From Clostridiaceae bacterium (GTDB lineage Bacteria; Bacillota; Clostridia; Oscillospirales; Acutalibacteraceae), in contig JAEDKI010000002.1 in NCBI GenBank assembly GCA_016295895.1, positions 1-32,233 of the forward strand: a DNA stretch of 32,233 nt. Reading direction: 5' to 3'. How positions within the stretch are numbered: the first letter of the stretch is position 1; each line of letters opens with the position of its first letter. The notes beneath the pieces are model-generated. The model worked only from the letters and a program-made list of their open reading frames with translations, made no database searches and was not told the DNA's origin. Of this stretch, positions 14,337 to 21,930 are shown one piece after another. A program made the translations under genes and the position numbers.

Positions 14337-16644
14337 TCCGTTCAGATTCACATTTTTAAGGAACTGCTCTAAAAATTGGCTTATTCCTTTGGCGGTTTTG
14401 CTTATTTCAGCCTATGAATTTCTGTTTTGTGGCGGAATTGATGCGGCTGCTTCATATTTTAATACTAAATATAACCCGATGGATTTGAAGAATTTTTTGG
14501 AAAACAGAAAATTCATCTTTGCTTCGGATTCCGGCGATATCGGCATAATGCTTGATTTTGTTGTTGTTGTGCTCTGTGCGGCTTATGCCGTTTCCGTTTT
14601 CAAATACCTGATGACAAAAAAATCCGTCAATGTTTATTTCAGCATGGGCATAACGAGAGGCTCGCTGTTTGCGGCAAAATATCTTTCGGGCGCATTTATG
14701 CTCACTTCTGCCGTGGTTATTCCGACAGCCATTGACCTCATAATCAACATTGCTGTTTTCGGAAGCAGCAAAGAACTTTGGATTTCCGCCGCTTATCTGA
14801 CTGTTTCGTTCCTTCTGATGATTCTCTATTCCTATTCGATAACGGCGATGGTTTGCTGCTGCGTCGGCACGGCGATTGAAGCGGGAATTTTCGGAGTAAT
14901 TCTTACATTTCTGCCGAGCATAGCGGAATCATTTCTGACATTTCTTTTCAAAACCCTGATTTACGGCTCGCCTTATTCGGACAGATATTACTACGGAGCA
15001 TTTATCAACAGCGATGCCCGTTATGAAACGAAGAGCCTGTTCGAGGGCGTAAAAAACAATCTTATGTTTTTCAGCTCGGACAAGCTTTCGGATTATTCCG
15101 TGCTTTCAAGAATGAGTTCGGATGAAAAATATTTATTTGAAAACCCCTCGGTTTTGCCGATTGCGGTTGTGCTTGCAATAACCGTTTGCTTCGGTATTCT
15201 TGCGTTCGTTTTCCATAAACGCCGCAAGAACGAGATTGCCGGCTTTATCGGCGCATGTCCGATTCTGACGGGAATTTGCTCGTTCACGGTTTCAATGATG
15301 ATAATTGATTTCGTTGGCAGCAACATGATTTCGGTTCAGAATCACAAGCTTGTTTCGTTCTTGCTCGGTGCGGTAATCATTTTGGCAGTTTTTGCGGTTG
15401 CAGAATTTATTTCTGTCAGAAGCTTCAAGCTTTTCATAAAGAATCTTTGGAAATATCCGATTCAGCTTGCAATTTTCTCGGTGGCGGTATTTATTTTTGC
15501 AAGCGGACTTTTCGGATATTCCTCAAAAATCCCTCAGGTGTCCGAGATAAAGAGCGTTGCGGTTACAACCGGAACGGGCGACAGATTCACATACGGCGAC
15601 AAAAGCCTGAATTCGGTTTATTATGAATTTTTCACTATCGATGAAGATTCTACAGCAGATATAGCTTTGAAAACAATGAGCTATGAAACGCCGATGCTTT
15701 TAACCGATGAGAATATTGAACTTGTGACCGATATTCATAAAATGTATATCGATATTGAGCATATTGAAACCGATTCCAAAGCGAAGAGACTTGCATTCGG
15801 CAAAAGAACCGTTGAATGCCCGGTCAGAATCGTTTATTATCTGAAAGACGGCTCAAGATTTGAGAGAATGTATAACTACGCTACCGATGAAATCCTTGCA
15901 AAGCTTTCGGAGCTTACTTTAACGGAGGATTATAAGGAGAGCACCGTTGAATCAATAAGAGCGATTGCAAGCCGTGAAGATGCGATTGTTTCGCTTGCAT
16001 CTCCGAATTTAACGGCAGTTAACAGCATTCCCGAGCTTTGCGACCCGTATAAAAAACTTGAACTGTTTGAAGCTGTTATTAAAGACATTAATGAAGACAG
16101 ACTTCCCTTGAATTTCAACACGGCATCTCCCGTTCTGGGATATGTTTGCCTTGTTCCCGTTGATTCGTTTAACGGCACTTACAGCGAAGAATTAAATAAT
16201 CTCAATAATCAGCTCAAAATAGTGGCTCAGAACGATTTGATAATCACCGTTCCCGTCTATGAAAGCATGACCGAAACGGTTAAGTTCATCAGCGATAACG
16301 GCTGTGCAGGTTATTTTAAGAATGCCAAAGAACCCGTTAAGGTTGAGGTCTGGGATTTCGGCGAAGAAAGACCTTCGGTTTATTCCGCAGATTTGAAAAC
16401 TACAATGCTCAACGGCTTCTGGTATGACGGCAAAACCAATTTGAACGATTATTCGCTGACGGGCAAGTCAAAACCCTTAGGCAAGACAGCCGTTGAAATA
16501 ACCGATAAAGCTCAGGCAAAGAAATATGCCGAAAGCATCAGAATAGTAACTCTTGACTGCTTCAGCGGCAAATATGTCAAGCTTACCTATGATGACGGCT
16601 CATGCACTTATGGCTATGCGCCCGATTCGGTAGTTAACGGATAA
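14311..16644 (+). CDS. Large ABC transporter permease with C-terminal extracytoplasmic domain
   Basis: The membrane partner of the preceding ATPase, 777 residues from the ATG at 14311. GGAGGG stands 8 nt before that ATG, and the protein then begins MTSKKSSVNPFRFTFLRN; an in-frame start 60 nt earlier lies deep in the ATPase gene and has no such support. Roughly nine hydrophobic helices fall within residues 20-405 (for example 22-42, 78-98, 120-145, 155-205, 280-300, 318-370, 384-405), with a polar insert at about 205-278. The last 370 residues are soluble with no closing helix, so a large domain probably sits outside the membrane. I do not recognise that domain. Substrate unknown; drug or envelope-stress export is the usual role for YtrA-controlled systems. 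Confidence 0.8.
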   Translation: MTSKKSSVNPFRFTFLRNCSKNWLIPLAVLLISAYEFLFCGGIDAAASYFNTKYNPMDLKNFLENRKFIFASDSGDIGIMLDFVVVVLCAAYAVSVFKYLMTKKSVNVYFSMGITRGSLFAAKYLSGAFMLTSAVVIPTAIDLIINIAVFGSSKELWISAAYLTVSFLLMILYSYSITAMVCCCVGTAIEAGIFGVILTFLPSIAESFLTFLFKTLIYGSPYSDRYYYGAFINSDARYETKSLFEGVKNNLMFFSSDKLSDYSVLSRMSSDEKYLFENPSVLPIAVVLAITVCFGILAFVFHKRRKNEIAGFIGACPILTGICSFTVSMMIIDFVGSNMISVQNHKLVSFLLGAVIILAVFAVAEFISVRSFKLFIKNLWKYPIQLAIFSVAVFIFASGLFGYSSKIPQVSEIKSVAVTTGTGDRFTYGDKSLNSVYYEFFTIDEDSTADIALKTMSYETPMLLTDENIELVTDIHKMYIDIEHIETDSKAKRLAFGKRTVECPVRIVYYLKDGSRFERMYNYATDEILAKLSELTLTEDYKESTVESIRAIASREDAIVSLASPNLTAVNSIPELCDPYKKLELFEAVIKDINEDRLPLNFNTASPVLGYVCLVPVDSFNGTYSEELNNLNNQLKIVAQNDLIITVPVYESMTETVKFISDNGCAGYFKNAKEPVKVEVWDFGEERPSVYSADLKTTMLNGFWYDGKTNLNDYSLTGKSKPLGKTAVEITDKAQAKKYAESIRIVTLDCFSGKYVKLTYDDGSCTYGYAPDSVVNG

Positions 16645-16656
16645 AATTTGTATTTG

Positions 16657-16690
16657 TGCGGCTCGGAGATTGTCTTCGAGCCGCATTTTT
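16657..16690 (+). terminator. Rho-independent terminator of the gntR-ABC operon
   Basis: TGCGGCTCG (16657-16665) pairs perfectly with CGAGCCGCA (16677-16685), with three more inner pairs, and T5 follows. It begins 13 nt after the permease stop codon and separates this operon from the next promoter. Confidence 0.9.
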
Positions 16691-16754
16691 AGACATTTGA
16701 ATAGAATTGTATATGCTTTTGAACGCTTTTTTTGAGCTGTTTTTGATTTAAATG

Positions 16755-16783
16755 TTGATTTTAGCGTCAATAACTGATATAAT
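16755..16783 (+). promoter_or_regulatory. Strong sigma-A promoter of the GH3-like gene
   Basis: TTGATT (16755-16760), exactly 17 nt, TATAAT (16778-16783), preceded by TGA that makes an extended -10 (TGATATAAT). It ends 38 nt before the chosen start codon. The same two hexamers and spacing recur in front of the DUF1846 gene. Confidence 0.85.
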
Positions 16784-16821
16784 GTAACCAAAATTGACTG
16801 ATTTCAAAGGAAGTGAATGAA

Positions 16822-18552
16822 ATGCCGTTTTCAGATTTGGGTATTTTGCTCGGTGACGTATCCCTTGCAGAAATAGAGCATTATACCAAAGACCCCATGA
16901 AGGCTCAGAGAAATACACTTAAAAAAATTCTCAGCAGAAACAAAAACTGCGAGCTTGGCAAGAAATATAATTTTAAGGATATACATTCAATTGAAGAATT
17001 TCAGGAAAAGGTTCCCATAACCACATATGCGGATTATGAGCCTTATGTTGACCGTATGATTCAGAACAAAGAGAAGAATCTCATGTTCTCCGGCCCCAAC
17101 ATCAGATACTGTTCTTCCTCGGGCAGTGTCGGCAAGCCCAAGATTCTTCCCAAATCAATTAAGGACCTTTGGAATATGCAGTGCATCGGTTTTTCATGCT
17201 CCGTAGCAACCGCCGCACATTATCTTAAAAAGGTTAAGGGCATCAAAATGCCCGCTCAGATGGGTCCTCTCGTTCTTGTCCTTTCGGGTCACAGGCTTGA
17301 GGACGGCAAGCAGTGCAACGGCGCAGGTCAGATTCCTCTGACTTATCTTAAAGCACTTATGCCGTTTTTCTGCACTTCACCCTCGTCTCTGCTTTTCCCC
17401 GAGCATGAGGAACTGCTTGACACCTCTTATCTTCAGCTCCGTTTTGCTCTTGAAAACAGAAATGTCAGCTATCTCGGCTCGATAGTCGTTACTCTGCTGA
17501 CAACGATGTTTGATTATCTTGAAGAAAATTGGGAAATGCTCTGCGACGATATCGAAAAGGGCATTATCAACCCCAACATAAAAATAACTCCGGAACTCTA
17601 TAAGAGCTATTCCAAGAAATTCAAGCCCAATCCCCGCAGAGCCGCCGAGCTTCGCAGAGAGTTTGAAAAGGGCTTTGATACTCCCATTGCTCCGAGAATC
17701 TGGCCGAAGCTTACATGGGCTTACGGTATGATCGGCTCAAACCTCAAGGTTTATGTTGACAGACTGCGTAAATCCATAGGCCCAGACATTCCTCTTCATA
17801 ACATGGGTTATGCTGCCGCAGAGGGCTTCTTTGCCATGCCGACGGAGCTTGATGTTCATGACGGCGTTCTTCTGCCGCATTGCATCTTCTTTGAGTTCCT
17901 GCCCGTTGACGATGACGCCGAGGACGCAGACGATAACGCAAAGCCGCTCCTTATCTCCGATCTTGAAGTCGGCAAAAAATATGAAGTTATCGTTTCAAAC
18001 TTCTCGGGACTTTACCGCTACAGAATCGAAGATGTTGTTACCGTTACCAAAATGTATAACAACACTCCGAGAATCGAGCTGCTTTACAGACGCAATCTGA
18101 GCCTTAATGTTGCAAACGAAAAAACAACAACTCAGATGGTTGATTTTGCCGCAAAGCAGACCGCCGAGAAGATGGGCAACGAATTCATCGGTCACAGCTT
18201 CTATGCCGATTATTCAACCAAACCGCCCCGTTACTGCATGCTTGCCGAGCCCAAGAACCCCGTTTCCGAGGAGGACAGGCAGAAATACATTGACATTCTT
18301 GACGAAGAGCTCAAAGAAGTCAACGAGAAGTATTTCAAATACAGACGCTGGGGTATGCTCAACCGTCCCGAGGTTCTTTTCCTCAAAGAAAAAACCTATT
18401 GGGATTACAGAGAGTATTTAAGAAATAAAGGCGTTGTTTTGAATCAGGTTAAACCCGTTACGGTTCTCAACACAGAGGAAAGATGCGAATTTTTCTTCTC
18501 ACATGTTGCAACCGAAACCGAGCTTCCTTATAAGGTCAAGACTGCTAAATAA
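16822..18552 (+). CDS. GH3-family acyl-acid amido synthetase-like protein
   Basis: GH3 proteins are ANL-fold adenylating enzymes; the plant members join indoleacetate, jasmonate or benzoates to amino acids. This 576-residue protein carries the three nucleotide motifs of the family: YCSSSGSVGKPKILPKS (96-112, the ATP loop), GYAAAEGFFA (329-338, the Y-x-x-x-E motif) and LYRYRIEDVVTV (397-408, the YR..D motif with E403 before the Asp where plants have Gly), then RRNLSLNVANEKTT (423-436). Length is typical of GH3 (about 550-610). The ATG at 16822 is chosen because AAGGA lies 10 nt upstream; the GTG at 16813 is 1 nt from it. It is a single-gene unit between a strong promoter and a hairpin. The acid and the amine it uses cannot be read from sequence. 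Confidence 0.85.
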   Translation: MPFSDLGILLGDVSLAEIEHYTKDPMKAQRNTLKKILSRNKNCELGKKYNFKDIHSIEEFQEKVPITTYADYEPYVDRMIQNKEKNLMFSGPNIRYCSSSGSVGKPKILPKSIKDLWNMQCIGFSCSVATAAHYLKKVKGIKMPAQMGPLVLVLSGHRLEDGKQCNGAGQIPLTYLKALMPFFCTSPSSLLFPEHEELLDTSYLQLRFALENRNVSYLGSIVVTLLTTMFDYLEENWEMLCDDIEKGIINPNIKITPELYKSYSKKFKPNPRRAAELRREFEKGFDTPIAPRIWPKLTWAYGMIGSNLKVYVDRLRKSIGPDIPLHNMGYAAAEGFFAMPTELDVHDGVLLPHCIFFEFLPVDDDAEDADDNAKPLLISDLEVGKKYEVIVSNFSGLYRYRIEDVVTVTKMYNNTPRIELLYRRNLSLNVANEKTTTQMVDFAAKQTAEKMGNEFIGHSFYADYSTKPPRYCMLAEPKNPVSEEDRQKYIDILDEELKEVNEKYFKYRRWGMLNRPEVLFLKEKTYWDYREYLRNKGVVLNQVKPVTVLNTEERCEFFFSHVATETELPYKVKTAK

Positions 18553-18566
18553 GAAAAGAAATCAGA

Positions 18567-18593
18567 GGCAGTCGCTTTTTGCGGCTGCCTTTT
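18567..18593 (+). terminator. Probable terminator after the GH3-like gene
   Basis: GGCAGTCGC (18567-18575) pairs with GCGGCTGCC (18581-18589, one G-T pair) around a 5-nt T loop, followed by only T4. Likely partial; some read-through into the hydrolase gene 20 nt downstream is possible, and no separate promoter is evident for that gene. Confidence 0.65.
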
Positions 18594-18612
18594 GCACACA
18601 TGAGGGAAAAAC

Positions 18613-20172
18613 ATGAAAAAGATTATATCGGTTTTGCTCTGTTTATCGATTCTTGCGGGATTAATTGCCGTTGCCGCTCCGATATCGTTTGCTGCGGCTG
18701 ACGGCGCCGATATTCCCGTTGTTCATGTTGTCGGAACAGGCTCAAAAATAATCAGAATCGACGAAAACGGAGAAGAAGAAACACTTTATCCCATTCAGAT
18801 TCCGGAAAACTATATTAATGAAAAAGCAGAGGTTATACTTCCCGTTTTTGCAAAAGCGTTTTTTACACAGGAATGGGGAGAATTCTGCGATGTCCTTTAT
18901 GAATGCGTATCACCGATTTTCAGCAAGATGGGTCTTGACAAAAACGGCGAAGCCTCAGACGGCAGCCGTTGCTATTGGTCATGGTCAAGAGATGAGCTGA
19001 AGGATAAAAGCAAAAACGGCAAATATAAAGTCAACGCCTATGAATTCTATTATGATTGGCGGCTCGACCCGCTTGTAACTGCCGACACGCTTCATCAATA
19101 TATAGAGGATGTGATGTATGTTACGGGCGCCGAGCAGGTTGCGCTTTACGGCAGATGCCTCGGCTCAAACATCGTTGCGGCATATATGCAGAAGTATGAC
19201 GGCGAGCATGTCAAAGAGGTTATCCACTATGCGAGCGCAGTCTACGGCGCAACGCAGTGCAGCAAAGCTTTCACGGGCGAACTGAGGCTTGATCCCGACG
19301 GAATCGACAGATATATGTATGACACAAATCTGAGTGTTGACGGCTGTGTTATGGATCTGCTGAGGTCTTTGGTGACGCTGATGAATAAGACCTACGGGCT
19401 TGATATTGCCTGCTGGGCGGTCAATAATGTGATGAAAGATATCTATCTTGACATTATTCCGAGAGTTATGATTGAAAGCTATGCGAGCTTTCCTGCTTAT
19501 TGGAGCATGGTCAGCATCGGCGATTTTGAAAAAGCCAAGGAGACTGTTTTCTACGGCTCGGATATCGCCGAATATGCAGGTCTGATTGAAAAGATTGATT
19601 ATTATCGCAACAATGTTCAGCTTAAATTTGCCGAAAACACGCTTTCTCAGGCTGAGAGGGGAATTGAGTTTTCCAACATTGTCAAATACGGCTTCCAGAC
19701 CGTTCCCGTAACCGAAAATGCCGATGTTCTTTCGGATTCGCTTGTTACGGTCAATGAATCTTCGTTCGGCGCAACAGCATCCGATCTGGGCGAAAAGCTG
19801 AGCGATGATTATATTGCAATTGCCCGTGAAAACGGAAAAGAAAAATACATTTCTCCCGACGGTCAGATAGATGCGTCAACCTGCTTTTCACCCGACACGA
19901 CATGGTTTATCAAAAATCTGACCCATGTCAGATTTCCGTCCTGCGTCAACGGACTTGTCAGCGAAATCATAAATAATGACTGCTTTTCCGTTAACTCAAG
20001 CTCCGAATATCCGCAGTATCTTGTCTACGATTCAGAATCAAAAACAATCTCTCCGATGACCGAGGAGAATATGAACACGACGGCAAGATATGATGTTACA
20101 TATTTTGATGCCCTGAGAAAATTTTTTGAATCGCTGATTGAAATAATAAGACAGCAATTTGTCAAAAAATAA
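18613..20172 (+). CDS. Exported alpha/beta hydrolase, LCAT/lipase-like, with Cys in the nucleophile elbow
   Basis: The 519-residue protein starts with a clear signal peptide (MKK, hydrophobic 4-24, likely cut near residue 28 after SFAA), so it is exported. The mature part begins with PVVHVVGTG, an oxyanion-loop-like strand, then YDWRLDPLVTADTLHQYIEDVM (148-169) and VALYGRCLGSNIVAAYM (176-192), which has the layout of LCAT-type lipases (YDWR, then the GHSxGN elbow). The nucleophile position is Cys (C182, codon TGC) instead of Ser, and the usual His before it is Arg. A His at LTHVRFP near residue 437 could complete a triad. No anchor is seen. RBS GAGGGAAA is modest. Substrate unknown: a lipid or ester is the family expectation, and an acyl-amide made by the neighbouring GH3 enzyme is speculative. 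Confidence 0.7.
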   Translation: MKKIISVLLCLSILAGLIAVAAPISFAAADGADIPVVHVVGTGSKIIRIDENGEEETLYPIQIPENYINEKAEVILPVFAKAFFTQEWGEFCDVLYECVSPIFSKMGLDKNGEASDGSRCYWSWSRDELKDKSKNGKYKVNAYEFYYDWRLDPLVTADTLHQYIEDVMYVTGAEQVALYGRCLGSNIVAAYMQKYDGEHVKEVIHYASAVYGATQCSKAFTGELRLDPDGIDRYMYDTNLSVDGCVMDLLRSLVTLMNKTYGLDIACWAVNNVMKDIYLDIIPRVMIESYASFPAYWSMVSIGDFEKAKETVFYGSDIAEYAGLIEKIDYYRNNVQLKFAENTLSQAERGIEFSNIVKYGFQTVPVTENADVLSDSLVTVNESSFGATASDLGEKLSDDYIAIARENGKEKYISPDGQIDASTCFSPDTTWFIKNLTHVRFPSCVNGLVSEIINNDCFSVNSSSEYPQYLVYDSESKTISPMTEENMNTTARYDVTYFDALRKFFESLIEIIRQQFVKK

Positions 20173-20190
20173 AAATATTTTATAACCCGA

Positions 20191-20238
20191 ACGGCTGTAC
20201 CGAATCCCGAAAAACGGATTTGATACAGCTGTTTTTTT
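20191..20238 (+). terminator. Rho-independent terminator after the exported hydrolase
   Basis: A 17-nt arm (20191-20207) pairs with 20216-20232 with one mismatch and two G-T pairs, around the 8-nt loop CGAAAAAC, followed by T7. Confidence 0.85.
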
Positions 20239-20276
20239 ATAAAAAATTCCATTTTTTCAGCAAAAAAATATTTCTA

Positions 20277-20305
20277 TTGACAAATTCATCCTTATCGTTT
20301 ATTAT
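20277..20305 (+). promoter_or_regulatory. Sigma-A promoter of the symporter-ior operon
   Basis: TTGACA (20277-20282), exactly 17 nt, TATTAT (20300-20305), 60 nt upstream of the symporter start. It is the only promoter-like element I see before the six-gene run that ends at 27665. Confidence 0.83.
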
Positions 20306-20365
20306 ATAAGTGCACTTTATCGCATAAAAGCTTTAAAGCAGTATCGGTTAAAAGGAATGAATTGC

Positions 20366-21865
20366 ATGGAAAAAACAGCAATCTGGGTAACGATAGGCGT
20401 TTACATTGCGTTGATTATCGTTATCGGCGTCACTCAGGGCAAAAAAGTTAAAAGCATTGCCGATTTAACCGTCGGCGGCAGAAATGCGGGAGCATGGCTC
20501 TCCGCTTTGTCTTACGGAACCGCATATTTCTCGGCGGTTATGTTTGTCGGCTACGCAGGCGGCACCGGCAAGGCTTACGGCCTTTGGGGCATTCTTGCAG
20601 GTATCGGCAACGCCGTTTTCGGCTCATGGCTTGCATGGAAGGTGCTTGCCCGCAGAACAAGAGATGTTTCTTCCCGATTGAAAATCAAAACAATGCCTCA
20701 GTTTCTTGACAAGCGTTATTCAAGCGAGAGCATGAGACTTTTTGCGTGCGTTATTATATTTATTTTCCTTATTCCTTATTCGGCTTCCGTTTACAAAGGA
20801 CTTGCTTCGGTTGCCGATGTTCTTCTCGGAATCGATGTTAATATCTGCATGGTTCTTATCGCCGTGCTTGCCGCTTTTCTGCTCCTTTTCGGCGGATATC
20901 TCGTTCAGGCGAGAGCGGATTTCCTTCAGGGCATCGTTATGATGTTCAGCATCGCTCTGCTCATAATCTGCGTTGTTCGCTGTGATCAGGTCGGCGGTAT
21001 TCAGGGTGTTGCTGAATATGCCAAAACCGATCTCGGCCTGCCCGAGCTTAACGGCTCTCAGTGGATTTCTCTTTGGGCAACCGTTCTGATGACAAGCTTC
21101 GGCACATGGGGACTTCCTCAGATGGTTCAGAAATACTTCGGCATCAAGGACGACAAGCAGGCTAAAAAGGGTGTTCTGATTTCAACCTTCTTTGCTTTCC
21201 TCGTTGCAGGCGGCGGATATTTTATCGGTTCGCTTTGCTACAAGTTCTTCACACCCGAAACGCTTCCCGCTCAGGACTACATCGTCCCCGAAATGCTCAA
21301 AGCGGTAAAACTGCCTTCGGTTCTCCTCGGCATCGTTCTTGTTCTTCTGATTGCCGCTTCGGTTTCGACTCTCTGCTCGATAACTCTGACCGCAAGCTCA
21401 ACATTTACCATCGATTTTATCGGTCATTTCAAAAAAGATATGCCCGTTAAAAAAACAACATTTACAATTAAGCTTTTATGTGTTATATTTATAATAGGTT
21501 CTTATGTTATTGCAAACACCGACACTCCGATTCTTGACATGATGAGCTATTCATGGGGAATCATTTCGGGCTCGTTCCTTGCGCCCTATGTTATTGCGCT
21601 TTATTGGAAGAAGATGAACGCAAAAGGCGCATGGGCAGGAATTCTCGGCGGTTTTGTTGTTGCAGTTATCCCTGCCGCAGCCAAAATCGCAACGAGCTTT
21701 ACCGAAAATGCTACTGTCGTTATGCTTGCAAACAAAGGCCCCGTCTTTGCCGTTGCCGCAATGATTCTTTCGGTTGCTCTTTGCTTCGTTGTCAGCCTGG
21801 TCACAAAGTCAGCCAACGAGAAAGAAACCGAATTCTTCTATACCGGCGAATGCAAGGCAGAATAA
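20366..21865 (+). CDS. Sodium:solute symporter (SSS family)
   Basis: A polytopic membrane carrier that takes up a solute with sodium. The 499-residue protein is hydrophobic throughout, with about 13 helices. SSS landmarks are seen: DLTVGGRNAGAWLSALSYGTAYFSAVMFVGYAGGTGKAYG (about 33-72, broken here only for description) covers the second helix and sodium-site region, and GIVLVLLIAASVSTLCSITLTASSTF near 325-350 covers the helix with the conserved Ser/Thr sodium ligands. The ATG at 20366 lies 9 nt after AAAGGA; an ATG at 20357 is directly adjacent to it and less likely. As first gene of an operon with two acid:CoA ligases and IorAB, it most likely imports an organic or aryl acid; SSS members such as the Pseudomonas phenylacetate permease set a precedent. 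Proline/pantothenate-type substrates remain possible. Confidence 0.88.
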   Translation: MEKTAIWVTIGVYIALIIVIGVTQGKKVKSIADLTVGGRNAGAWLSALSYGTAYFSAVMFVGYAGGTGKAYGLWGILAGIGNAVFGSWLAWKVLARRTRDVSSRLKIKTMPQFLDKRYSSESMRLFACVIIFIFLIPYSASVYKGLASVADVLLGIDVNICMVLIAVLAAFLLLFGGYLVQARADFLQGIVMMFSIALLIICVVRCDQVGGIQGVAEYAKTDLGLPELNGSQWISLWATVLMTSFGTWGLPQMVQKYFGIKDDKQAKKGVLISTFFAFLVAGGGYFIGSLCYKFFTPETLPAQDYIVPEMLKAVKLPSVLLGIVLVLLIAASVSTLCSITLTASSTFTIDFIGHFKKDMPVKKTTFTIKLLCVIFIIGSYVIANTDTPILDMMSYSWGIISGSFLAPYVIALYWKKMNAKGAWAGILGGFVVAVIPAAAKIATSFTENATVVMLANKGPVFAVAAMILSVALCFVVSLVTKSANEKETEFFYTGECKAE

Positions 21866-21930
21866 GGCGGAAGAAACAGCAGATGTGTGTGGAGTGATCT
21901 GCGAGATTAAAAAAGAAAGGGAATGACAGG

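Noticed and set aside
21879..21902. Hairpin GCAGAT/ATCTGC between the symporter and acyl-CoA ligase genes
   Set aside because: Six pairs, a 12-nt loop and no T run; too weak for a terminator, and the operon appears to continue.
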